Shown: piece after piece, positions 31,553 through 43,392 of the stretch
How positions within the stretch are numbered: the first letter of the stretch is position 1
Layout: every line of letters begins with the position of its first letter
NCBI RefSeq assembly: GCF_025698545.1
Contig: NC_068575.1
Coordinates: forward strand, 55,871,980 to 55,935,979
Length of the DNA: 64,000 nucleotides
DNA from: Gossypium raimondii
Lineage: Eukaryota > Streptophyta > Magnoliopsida > Malvales > Malvaceae
Direction of reading: 5' to 3'
Notes under the pieces: model-generated
Database searches by the model: none
What the model was told of the DNA's origin: nothing
The model's input: only the letters and a program-made list of their open reading frames with translations
Position numbers and translations under genes: made by a program

Positions 31553-32844
31553 TTTTATTCATCAGGATTGGAGTAGAGAGATATCATGAATGGAATATAT
31601 ATATTTAAATTTACTGCATTGTTTGGTCGGTTAGAATTATACTATAGAATGGATAAAGAATAGAGTAAATGATAATTTTATCCTAGATGCCCCATGAGTT
31701 CACAGAGATGCACACGGTGATTACAGTCCAGGTCTCCACCGAGTTTAGCACACAAATACGTTTGTGCATTGTAATATATAATCTGGGTTAGTCATGTTTA
31801 AAACTTTATGCAGTGACATGCATCTAAAGTTTTGGAAGTTAGTTTCTATGGTGAATGAGGAGACCACTTATTGAACATATGGTAGCAGTCAAATTATTAG
31901 TGCCTGCATGCTGCTCTGCATTGTCATCTTTCTCTGCTGTATGGTGTTGCCGGGCGGTGGGATCGCAATAGGCCTTGAAATTTGTACATTCCAATCATCC
32001 TCATTCACGCCAGAAGATCATTCAATCAACAACGGCGTCGTTTTCACTTTTATCAGTACTTGTTCACGGGTCACCCACCCTGCTTAAATCTGATTGTAGT
32101 GGTACCTAGTTGATAAGTGTTTAGAGTAAAATTTGGAGCTGAACTAACCATTAAAACTGATGGAAGTAGGCAGAGAACCTGGCGAGCTGTCGGTGAAATT
32201 TTATTACTCGGTTTGACGGTAAATAAAAAAATTGTAAAAATTGTTAAAATTTTAGTACTTTATGTTCATTTGAATTCCACTTAAATTTCAGCGTTAAGAT
32301 AATTCTCATTTGGATAACACAACACTCGTCAATTTGTTAACCAAACTTCAGCCATCACAGCTTTACCATGAGATCACCTTCACCTCGCCAAGAGTGGTAA
32401 TTCATGAGAGTTACGAATTTATTACCTGTAGGCAAGACATGGGATTCTTTTAGAATCATATCGTGATAGATATTATCTTTTTTAATATGATTCATACGTG
32501 GATTTTATCTAATTTATATTTATTCTATTTTTGTTCATTTAAGTTTTATCGTGTCTTCTAAATGGTCGATCATGATATGATCAATGTTGTTCACGTGATT
32601 ATTTCTCGAGTTGAAAGATCACCCATATCTATAAATATCTCATTTTGACTTAAAAGAATTCTTCCTTTGAGATCTCTCCTCAACTTAGGCTCTCCACATA
32701 TCGTCTTAGCCCCACTTCTTTTTACCATCAATAGACGATAAAAGCTACAACTTTTTTTTTTTTATCTTTTAAGTAATTTTTTAATCTTTCTTATTTTTTA
32801 TTGTTAATTTAATTTTATTATAGTGTAAACTCATAATAAAAAAG

Positions 32845-33090
32845 AATGGATAAATATCAAAACTATACATAAATTTTGATTTTGTGTAATTACGATTTGA
32901 TCCAATTCTTATAAATCGTTAACACAATTATTAATATAACATCATTTTATGTTTATATATTGCATGCATAATTAATTATATTTATCCAATATAAAATAAA
33001 ATATTTAATTTTTAAAAGTGTATGATTAAATTAAAATTCACGTATACAATTACACATTAAATCAAAATTTATATATAATTCCTAAAACAA
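32845..33090. repeat. AT-rich foldback element, second copy of family R2
   Basis: TATACATAAATTTTGATT at the left and AATCAAAATTTATATATAAT at the right are inverted arms. The interior GTTAACACAATTATTAATAT resembles the 26.4-kb copy. The following 33.1-34.5 kb is AT-rich and shows no gene. Confidence 0.5.
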
Positions 33091-34555
33091 CTAATTTTAT
33101 TAGCACAGCTATTTCTAATCTTGGTAGAAGTAATTTAACATTTATTCAACAGAGGAAATCTCTTTCGTAACCAATTTTAGTTTTTCTTCTGAAATCTAAC
33201 CCCAAAGAGAGCCCATATTTTTTATTCTAACTTCCAATTGATTTAGGGAAAAAAAGTAGTAGTAAGGAGTAAAGCTAATATATTTTTCTTTGTAAGATTT
33301 TGAAATGGGATGCGGACGAACAGAATTTTTTAGAAACTAATAAGATTTCATTAGATTGAGCAATATGGTATAGTTTAGCACAAAATTAGGGTCAAACTAG
33401 CGAGAGAAACTTGGACTATGAAAATAGTTTAGAGAATTTTAGGAATAATCGGATTAATGTATGATAGGCAATTAGGTGTTTTTTACCAATAAAATAAAAT
33501 AGTTTACTATATTTAAAAAAATCGAGCCCTGGAGATTTTCAATGAATATGTGATATGACTTGTGTGTGAGTAGAGTGGAAATGAGTCAACCTTAGAGATT
33601 TATAGACCTATTGTCATTGTGTACGGGAATGGTTTGATGTTTTGTCAACATCTTCTTCTAACATATTGTAGTAAAATTCTGACAGTTGACAGTAGCACAA
33701 TTAGTGTAACTCGGGTGATTTTGATAATATTTTAAAATCTATCATAATAAGAAGTATTCAAAGGTGGGCCCCTAAGATGTTCCAACCTCTTGACTTGCAA
33801 ATTCAATATGATCTATTTATGAAGTTTATTTTATGTATAGTTTAGTTGATAATTATATTTCGTCTTTAAATTAAAGCCAAAAGATAAGATGTCTACTTTG
33901 CACAAGTTTGTGAGTTCAGTGGCACTGACCCTTTATCTCAATCCATGATGATAATTTCAGATTTCTCAAACTTATAATTACAATTCCACTTTAAATTTAA
34001 TTTGAATAGATTGAAATTCAGCTCTATTTAATTTTTAATATTCAATTTTTAACTATTTAGTTTCATCTAAGTCATAAACAATTTTGCTTATAAATTTTCT
34101 TTTCAAAATTGGGAATAAAAAAGGATTGTTGAATCCAACCTAAACTCTGTCTATAACATAATAGGCTTATTTTCAAAAAAAATATTTTAAATTTTCCTAA
34201 ATTAAATCCCAAAATAAGGATAAGAAAATGCTACTTCTTTTAATAAAAAAAATCCAGCACCATAGTTTACGAATTGCGTCAACCTCTTTTCTATTCTTTA
34301 TTCATTATTATTTTTAATAATTATTCATAAGTACAATTTATATGAGTCATCTCTAAAATGTAAATGTTAATGCTTAATGTATTAAAAAGTAATAGACAAA
34401 AATAATAAGGTTTAATTTATTATTTGGACTCCAAATTTTCAATTTTTTATCTATTATAATTTTTAGTCTATTATTTTAACAGACATTATTTCTCCATTTG
34501 AACGGAAATAGTGAGTTAAAAAATAAATTATATTAATATCATCTTAAAAAGTATA

Positions 34556-35190
34556 GTTTGTCGGTACCAATAAAATAGTATCACCATTAAAATTTATAGA
34601 TAACAAAAAAATATTATACACTCATCTATATCTAATATCTTCTCCAACTTAATTTAACTTTAATTAAATTATTAATTAAAATAATTAATTTTTAAATTAT
34701 AAACAAACATCTTTTCTTCTCTTACAAATTTTAATCATTTTGTTTTTTTTTTTTCATAAGTTAATATTTTTTATTTTTTGTGCAAACAATTTTTTAAAAC
34801 AAATAGTAATTTTGTGCAATTTTTTCCATGTCATTAACACATAATTTTGGTAATTATTTTACCCTAAACCCTGAACCTTAAGGTTCAAGGTTTGAGTTTG
34901 GAATTTAAGGTTTAGGGTTTGAGTTTGGGTTTAGAGCTCTAAATTTTGGGTTCAAGATTGAAGATTCTAGATTCAGAGGGTTTGGGGTTCAAGCTTAAAA
35001 AATTTACCAAAATTATGTGTCATTAGTATGAAAAGAATTGTTAAAATGTCATTAAATAGTTGGAAATGAACCATAAATAATGTGATGTGAACATTCCATG
35101 AAATAATTTCTCTATAGATGAGTGTATAGTAATAATTTCATGTGTTTAAAATTTAATAATGTAACAAAATTTTATTGATATCTAGAAACC
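34556..35190. repeat. Nested-arm foldback element with telomere-like centre
   Basis: The outer arms (ATACACTCATCTAT on the left, ATAGATGAGTGTAT on the right) and inner arms (ACACATAATTTTGGTAA against TTACCAAAATTATGTGT) are inverted. The centre, 34860-34990, is a degenerate tract of GGTTTAGGGTTT-like and GGTTCAAG units. It is probably a MITE. The telomere-like units are too irregular to be interstitial telomere. Confidence 0.55.
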
Positions 35191-35869
35191 TTAATTTTTA
35201 AATTCACTTTTTTCTTTCATCTCCTTCCACCCATAAACTCACCCATTTTGTTTTCCATTTTTTTCATCTTCTTCGTTGCAACACCACCTCACCATCTTAG
35301 CGTCTAAACCAACACATTCGTTGGATTTCGTTCCAGGTCCTTCACAACCAGGCTCGCCACAATATTTAGCAACTACATGGTCATATAATATGTATCATAT
35401 GGGAAGCCATGAAAGCTCTCATGATCATCGTCTTCCCCTATATATATATTTGTATGTAAGGAAGCAATATGTATCCAAATAAAACAACCTTATTTGGTTA
35501 ATTTACAGCCTCTCAAACCCTGAAAGGTCACATAATAGAATTTATAACTAATGATTATTGATCTTTATTACATATTAAAGCAGTAAAAGAGTATGACCTA
35601 CGCATGCCTACTGAAAGTGGATGCCTCGATCAAAAAACTTAAAGGATCATTATGTACATATAATATATATGATTTATGATATTATAGGATGTCCTCTTTT
35701 ATCATCATCTACTACCACACAGAGGATGAAATTACCATAATCTTAATATCATAGGAAGGTGCGTTGAAACATTATTGATTATATCTCTTTTATATGTATG
35801 TATATAAACTTAGCTTCCGAATACCCATTTCTGCAGATCCAACTTAGCATTGGACTCCTAATAGAGTTG

Positions 35870-36069
35870 ATGGAAGGAGACGGGAAAGAAGAAAAGATGA
35901 AGGATTTGAGAGAAGCTTTTGGGGTGCATGATGGAGATGAACAAAATGCTCATGGAATTCGGGGAGTCGAAGTCGGTTGATGGAGGTATGGTGATGATCA
36001 AGCAATTTGATCTCAATGGCGATGGGGTTACCAGCTTTGAGGAATTCAGAGTGATTCAGCAATCCATGG
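35870..36069 (+). pseudogene. Calmodulin-like (CML) EF-hand pseudogene fragment
   Basis: One frame reads KMKDLREAFGVHDGDEQ, matching the start of an EF-hand in calmodulin-like proteins. The next frame reads KMLMEFGESKS and continues IKQFDLNGDGVTSFEEFRV, a complete calcium loop (D-L-N-G-D-G-V-T-S-F-E-E). Part of the first EF loop is missing between them, with a frame change. Only the C-terminal half of a CML protein is present, so this is a broken gene piece. Flanks are AT-rich. Confidence 0.7.
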
Positions 36070-36199
36070 CCATGGTTGTTTCTTTTTCTTTTTTATTTCT
36101 TAGTAATTTCTTTGTATGTATGACTATCTATATTTCGGGTATCATCATTTGTTATATGTATATAAACATGTACACATATTCTTGTAATTAATGAAATTT

Positions 36200-38227
36200 T
36201 ATTGTTTAAGCTCTAACAAGTTAAATATATTGGTCATGAAAATGAGTGGGGGTTAATAATCCTATTCTTATTCCTAGTTAGGGACACGGTTGGATGAAAT
36301 TAGACTTTTTCACTTTTTCTGATAGTTTTTGATTAGAAGCAGGAACAATGCGGGTAGCAGGCAACGTTGGAGAGGAAGTCCAAGGAGAACAAGAGGGTTT
36401 TATCGTGAGAGATGCGGCACACTTTTAAATTGAAGGTGCCAGATTAGGATAAAAAGAAGTTGAGATATCAAAATAAAAAGCCAAGGATCAAATCATGAAT
36501 TAAACCAAATAATGATAGAATTGATATAAACATCACAGTTCCAGGTGCTTTAGAAAGGTAATTATATAAAAGAAAAGGATATTATATCACCTACAACAAA
36601 CTAGGGCAAAATAGTTTATGATATCAACTCATTTTTAATTTTTATTTAGTCAACCTTGACCGATGAGAATAAAATAGTATATTAAATAGGCTAGATTTGT
36701 TTTATTTTGTTAGCAGTACCAAAACAGAAGGGAGGTGGAAACAGACCTTTTTATCTCCCCGCTCTACATTTATTTGACACAGAAGCGAAATGAGTTAGTC
36801 TTAAGAATTTTTATTTACTATAAATGGAAAGGAATCTAATAAAAAGAATTGACAATTTTTTATTTTTATAATCGCTATAGTTCAAAGAGAATGCCTGCAT
36901 TTAACTTTACCAAAATAATTTTGGTGTTCCTTCTGATTTATTTTATATAAGATATTAGATTATAGAAGGCCAAGGGGGGTGGGGTGATGTTATCAGTGCT
37001 TGGAGAAAGATATTTTGAGACTGATGGTCTGTCTACACACACAGCAATATTAGTGGTAAACAGAGAAAGGTCACATGCGATGCAAAGTAAACAAGGCTTT
37101 GCCCTCCTTCTCCCCACTTTCAACTAGTGCTTGCCTCTTCCCCACGCGCTCCTTGTCAACGTTGACAACATTTATTCCTGCAATTTATTAAGGAATCTGT
37201 ATTAATTGTCGTAAATGAAATGGTATTTATTTAATTAAAGCAATAAAAATTTATTAGCAACTCCTTATTTAGATTACAAAATTATAAATTTTATATTTAG
37301 TGGTAAAATAAATGTTTTATTAATGTAAGAATATGAGCTCAAAATGTAAATTTTTGTTGTCTTTAAAAAAGTAAAAATAATATAACTAATTCAGTATTAT
37401 GATGAGAACTATTTTTAATTATTTATACAATATAATTTCTTTTTAAAACTACTTATAAATAATTCCTTACAATCTTTCCAAGTTTCTAGTGAGTTATAAA
37501 ATAGTTCTCAACATCTTTTGTAAGATATTATTGAAAATGTAAATTTTAGAAATAATATTTTTAAAAATTAAAAATGATCTTGAGACAGTAATATTACATT
37601 TTAATAATATAAGGTCGTCTTAACACCAATCTTCCTTAAATAATATACAATTTTATGAAATATTATGATCAATTTACTATTTGGCCAATGTTCGAAAAAT
37701 AGAGTTAATATTATTGAAAGAACTTTATATAAATACTACTCATGACTCGAATAAGACTATGCTTAAGAACACCTATTATTATATATACACCTATAACTCA
37801 TTTAATGATTATTTATAAATATAATTTTAATACCTTCTTTCATCCATATCGTAAAAATGTTAAAATATAGTTTATACCTATGTTTAAAAAAGTGTTAATG
37901 AGTAAAACTATTGACATTGAATATTATGATAATACAAGGATTTAAAAATATACACTTAAATTCGTATTAAAATTATTATTTAAATAAAATGTTAAATATT
38001 AATCAAAAAGCACCAATTTCATCAAACACCATTATTTGTATGCTAATGTTGCCTAAAATTGTTTCGACTTCTTTGTTTATAGATGTTAAAAAAGAAACAA
38101 ATTCTACAATAAATACAACAATTTAATAAAATGTGCTTTTAGACAATATTATATTCCATCCATTATAAAATAAAACCTTACATTTTAGTCAAATGAATCA
38201 AATAATTTATGTAACATATTAGATAAT
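36200..38227. other. AT-rich gene-free spacer
   Basis: Contains only short frames with no motif that I recognise. I see no RNA gene and no clear element boundary. Confidence 0.45.
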
Positions 38228-38242
38228 GTGTTAGATAATCTT

Positions 38243-41200
38243 TTCTTTTCTTTTTTTATAGGAAAATAGAATTTCATTAGCTGAAAAACCAAAAACAATG
38301 AGAAATTTGGAGAGCCACTGTACTCAAGCAATCTGCCTTATCCAATGCACCCAATCCTAGCTCCCCTCATTCTTTCGTAGAACAATAGAACAATTGACAA
38401 CTTAAATATCCTAGATAGTAAAAGGACAAGTAACAAATTCAGAGTAGTTCGTATAACATAAAGTCACTCGCGCCAAAGTGTGAGTAGCTCTATTAGTGCT
38501 CCTGCGAATCTTACGGATAAAGAAAGACCGAAAATTGGAACTAATATGAGAACAATCATTTATCAACAACCCTAAATCCAACATATCCAAACTATTATTA
38601 GAAAAAGCATACCAAAGCCGTTGATAATAAATTTCCAACATAATATCATCCACTTGCAATGATTTTAACCTGAAAAGGGCATCGCGTGTAGTAAGGACTT
38701 CAACCATAAAAATGTCCAAATTGCTTCTAACAAAACCTGTACTACAACGTACAAAGCCTCCCATATCGTTTTGCAACACCACTGCCCAACCTATGGAATC
38801 ACAACCAGTGAAAATAGTGCCATCAAAATTACACTTAAATTAACCTACCGACGAACAGCACCAGTGAACATCGCCACCTTCAAACAACACCCTAAGCACC
38901 AATTGTGATTCTAACACCAAGTGAGCAGCCACTACCTATGCAAAAAAGATAGCGCCTAATGCACAACAAACTCCAATGTCGATATTTGTTGTTTCCAAAG
39001 GGAAATATTATAATGGTGCCAAATACTCCAAAGAGAACATAAAAGCTTCCTTCTACACTCAATCCGCCAATCAACAAGAGCCATGCTAATAAAATCTACT
39101 ATAGAACCCGATTGGGAATCAATGCCCAAAAGATCCCAAACAACTTTTGCATAAGAATAACCATAACACCCTTTGCCCGACCTGGTCGTTGGGTTCAAGC
39201 TACAGAATGCTACATTCTTTCCCGAAGTAACCACCATCAGATTTATAGAAAATAATAATTCAAACAAGCAACTATATTTTAAACACATTTACATTATATT
39301 AAACAATTAAATCTGAGTCTTAATCGAGCTGAAGAAAGCTCTTTTGTTGACCCGAGCATGAAATAAGACTAAATTGTAAAGTTTCAAAACTTCAAGATCG
39401 ACGTCGTGATGTCATCACTTCCATGTTGTGACGTCGGCAAACAATTTATGACATCACAACGTCAACCACTCGATGTCATGACATCACATACTATTGCCTA
39501 GCATTGCGACGAGGAAGTATGGTTGTCAAGGTGAGACTCTGTTTTTTGGAAAAATTTGAACCATTTGGTACCTATTTCGAGCTTCCACCCAAACTTACTT
39601 ATTTTGTGCACAAATGCACAACTTAACCTGCACCAAACATCCAAAACACATGTTAAAACAATTCGTTCAACCATTCTCAATCAAATAATCCTTTTAAGAC
39701 CTTGTACTATCAATAATTATAGGAAATTTACATCAAATTCAAAATCTATACACTTTAGTCCCCATGTTCAAAAACTAGTAATTAAATTTTACAATCTAGT
39801 CCTTTTTCAGTTCTAAGCCAAAAATCTAACAATTTATACCAATTTCTTCAAGAAACCATCAATGGCAAATTTTAGAAACTTTAACAGTTTTACAAATTGG
39901 TACATGGGCTAGCTAAATCAAGCTCCCATGACCTCAAAAGCTAAAAAATACAAGAAAATGACTAAATTGAACATACTTAATTAAGGCCAAAAGGTTGAAA
40001 TGCTTGAAACACTATTTTCCCCTCTTTACTTCATGAAGAAGAAGAAGACGAACACAAATGTTTTATTTTTAATTAAATTTGTCTTTTACATTTAGGTTAA
40101 TAATTAATTAACTTAATTAATCTAATTAAACATAATTAAGTTAACCTTAAACATAATTAACAAATTTGGTGGGTTCCAATTGCCATCCATATCGATTGTC
40201 ACATTGAAAAGAGCTAATTGTTCATTTGGTCATTTGGTTAATTAAAATTTTATAACATTAATATTTACGAACTTGAACATCAGAAATAGGGTTTCAAAAT
40301 CATTGAAAAATGGGTTGTTATAATAACGAAAAAGAGTATAATCAATATCTTATTTAGCTTTACAACATTGAAAGCAAAGAGAATTAACATAAATCCCACG
40401 GTGAATCGACATACCATTACACAGATAAACCCCCACAAGCAATGCCAAAGGTGCATTTTTACTTTAGCCGTCAGCGCTTCATTCCATAGAGCTTTCTAAA
40501 GACCATCAGTATAAAAAATATCATTACTTGTAAAAATGTCTAGTGCCACTTTAAAAGCAGATTTTATCATATATCGACCATTAGGTGAGAAATGCCAACT
40601 AGCTGATTGACACATAAAGACCAACTAAGTGACACACGAAACACTTGTTCTACATTATGTGGGGTAAGAAGTCCCTCAATCATGTTTGTATCCCAAGCTC
40701 CACCACTTGTATGTATTAAATTGTTGACCTTCGAATGTTCAAACCCTCGATGAGAATGGAATTAATAAAGAAATTATCATCGTTGCAAACACAAGGATCA
40801 TTGAAGACCTCTATCGCCCTCCCATCACCAACTCTTTATCTAACCTCTTTAGAAAGCATCGTAATAGTATTATAAATTCTCTTTAAAATAAAAGAAGGTG
40901 AAGTACCTCTAGCTACATCAAGGAATCCCCAATTTAGGAAATATCTAGCTCTGTAAATTCTACTAGAAAGAGACTTGGGCGTAGAAAGGAAACGCCAACC
41001 TTGCTTTTCGAGGAACGTTAGATTAAAACAATACAAGTTACGAAGGCCCATCCTACTATACTGTCTAGGGACACAAAGCTTATCTCAAGAAGCTCAGTGT
41101 ATTTTTCACTCGTCATAATCAAAACCCCACAAAAAAGAGTTCATTTTTTGCAACTCATTACACGCATTGTAAGGGAGTAAAAGTACACTTATATTATAAA

Positions 41201-41394
41201 CAGAAATAGCCTGAGCCACTGTTTTAAGCATAACTTCCTTGCCTGCAATAAAAAGAAACTTATTCTCCCAACTGTAAATACGTTTGCTCAAACACTTATT
41301 TCTTGTTGTGCCCAAAAAATGACGAAAAATTCAAATACCAATCATAGTTAAGAGGCGCTATAACATCAAGAATCGTGCAAATTCCTTATGCTTG
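38243..41394 (-). mobile_element. 5'-truncated LINE (non-LTR retrotransposon) with 15-bp target duplication
   Basis: GTGTTAGATAATCTT occurs exactly at 38228-38242 and at 41395-41409, flanking the element. Minus-strand frames give the C-terminal part of a plant LINE pol: a segment like the end of the RT domain (SWENKFLFIAGKEVMLKTVA, 41.1-41.3 kb), LEKQGWRFLSTPKSL (about 41.0 kb), a worn zinc-binding region (about 39.1 kb), and an RNase H-like tail with NRATHTLARV (38.4-38.8 kb). The 3' end carries an A-rich tail, seen as TTTTCTTTTCTTTTTTT on the plus strand. Stops and frame changes make it inactive. About 1 kb of unrelated LTR-like DNA is inserted at 39.3-40.3 kb. Confidence 0.8.
39290..40327 (-). 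mobile_element. LTR fossil nested in the LINE
   Basis: The LINE coding signal stops on both sides of this block. It contains features common in cotton LTRs: gacgtcgtgatgtcatcac-type repeats, blocks such as TTTAGTCC, and an end reading (minus strand) TATAACAACCC. It has no internal coding region, so it is probably a solo LTR or LTR fragment. Edges are approximate. It is younger than the LINE. Confidence 0.45.
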
Positions 41395-41409
41395 GTGTTA
41401 GATAATCTT

Positions 41410-42400
41410 ATATTTTGATACTCTTATTACTAAAGATAACTTTATATCTAATTAACCAAACGTTTTTTTAATGGAATGATAACCTTGACGAATAAACTTA
41501 GATGTAGGTACGTACCACTTGAATTTCAAATTAAAATCTGAAGTATACGTACTTGAGAAATAGCACAAGTGAAAAAGGCGCGCGTGGGAGGTGGGACCAG
41601 ACAGGTTTTTCTTGACATAGCATTTAATATTCAAATTCCAACTTCAAACAAAGAAATAAATATCAGTTAAGGAAAGAGGATTTATCCTTCAACTAAACGC
41701 TTTGTTTTCTGTTGAACTTTTCTTTGTCCCTTTGTTTCCTCGTCTTTTACCTCACTTTCCCTCTTTTCAACTGCATTTCACCTATGCTTACACCTTATAA
41801 TTACTTTTAAAATATACAAAATTTATTTGTCTTCTTGTCCTCAAAATTTACAAATGTTACCAGCAAATAAATATATTTAATATTGATTGTGATGTTAAGA
41901 AACTTCACTGAAATTGGAAAGTGGATTGAATAATAACCTTTAAAATATTTATAAAAATTTTAAAAATTAATAATTTTCAATTACTATGTCTTAAACCCAA
42001 GCATGATCACTCATATGGTTCAAAGAGTTGAGAAGAAGAGGGAGAGAGAAACTAAAAGATAAACATGACAATACCTTTTTAGGTAAAGAGAGAGAGAAGG
42101 CGAAAAAAAAAAAGTTAAACAGCTTTTACTATACAGAAAGAGAGAGAAAGCTCTGCCCTAGAAAATATGAATCCCGATAAGGACTGGTGTCTGCAAAGGA
42201 GCTTTTCGTAGCAAGTAATAAAAAACGCTTTCTTTTCCATCCTTTACTCCTCACAGCAAAAATGGCCTATTTTCTCTGTTTCTCACTTTGCTTTTAATTC
42301 CTTTCATCAATACTCTACTTCAGTCTCTTTGTTTTCCCAACAGAAAAAAAAATAAAGGACCCATCTTCTTCAAAGCTTCTTACTTTCAAAAGGCTGGACC
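41410..42400. other. Spacer and probable AHL9 promoter
   Basis: No gene seen. A purine-rich GAGAGA tract at 42035-42145 lies in the likely promoter region of the AT-hook gene. GA repeats are common in plant core promoters. Confidence 0.35.
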
Positions 42401-43392
42401 TTTTAACAGTTTAACCCCTGTTCACTAATGTAAGTTACTTTCTCATTCTGGGTTTCTTCCTTTTTTTTTTCATGGAGGGAAGCTAAATTTTTTACCCGTG
42501 TGTGCTTAGTTTCCGAAGGAAGTTGTATTTGTGCTTTCAACTTGGTTTAACTTTCTTTTATGGCATTGGCTTTTAGCTTTTGTCTGCTTCTTTTTATTTC
42601 TTAATTATGTGAATAAATCGTTTCTTGGGATTGTGATTTTGAGGTGTCTTAAGCTCTGGGGGGGGGGTTTCTGTGGAACATGCTTGGTGTTAAAGGTATA
42701 TGATGGGTTGGTGAGGTTGTGACCTGGTTTTCAGTTTCCTTCTGCTTCTTCTGTTTCTTTAACATGAAGCCTCTTTCTTTGTTTCCTACTGTTTGGTAAG
42801 CTGTGAAATAGCTCGCATTTTTGTCTTTCCTCTCAAGTTATGAGCTTGATATTTCAACTATTTTTCCTTTTTTCTTTATTTTTTTTGTTTCTCCCTGTTG
42901 GTTGCTTGTAGATTATTTTGCTTTTTTCCGCTCCTAGGCTTGTAGTTTTACCAGCTGTGTTTTACTGTTCTCTCTTCTAAATTTAGCATTATTGCGAGCA
43001 CATGGCGTTTCATTTTCTTTTCCTTCATTTATGGATTTAAGGGTTTCCTCTACAACCCTAAATGCATTTCTTTGCTTTTAGTCGTGGCTCAATTTCCAGA
43101 GCCATGCATGAGTGAAATTTGCTTCGTGGGAATATGAACTGGGAAACAAGTTCTTCATTGACTTATTGTAACCCTTCAAATAGATTGTTCTTTTTCTACC
43201 TCTTCATTTTGCTTCCAAGATTCATATGTTTTTAACTGTTTAGTGGTCACAATTTGGAGATTCATGTGTATGGAGTATTTGGCATTACTTTGAAGTTTAG
43301 AAAAAAATAGAGCTATCCTTTTTGGTTTCTTAAAATTGGCTTGTAAGTTGATGTGAAGGCAAATTCAAGTATAGGTTATTTGAGGTAAATGC

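Noticed and set aside
34860-34990. Interstitial telomere repeat
   Set aside because: TTTAGGG-like units are few, irregular and mixed with other words, and they lie inside a foldback element.
35276-35482. 68-codon frame FVPGPSQPGSPQYLATTWSY and following
   Set aside because: The composition looks mildly protein-like, but there is no family match I know, no splice support and no conserved neighbour. It may be a gene remnant, but I cannot support it.
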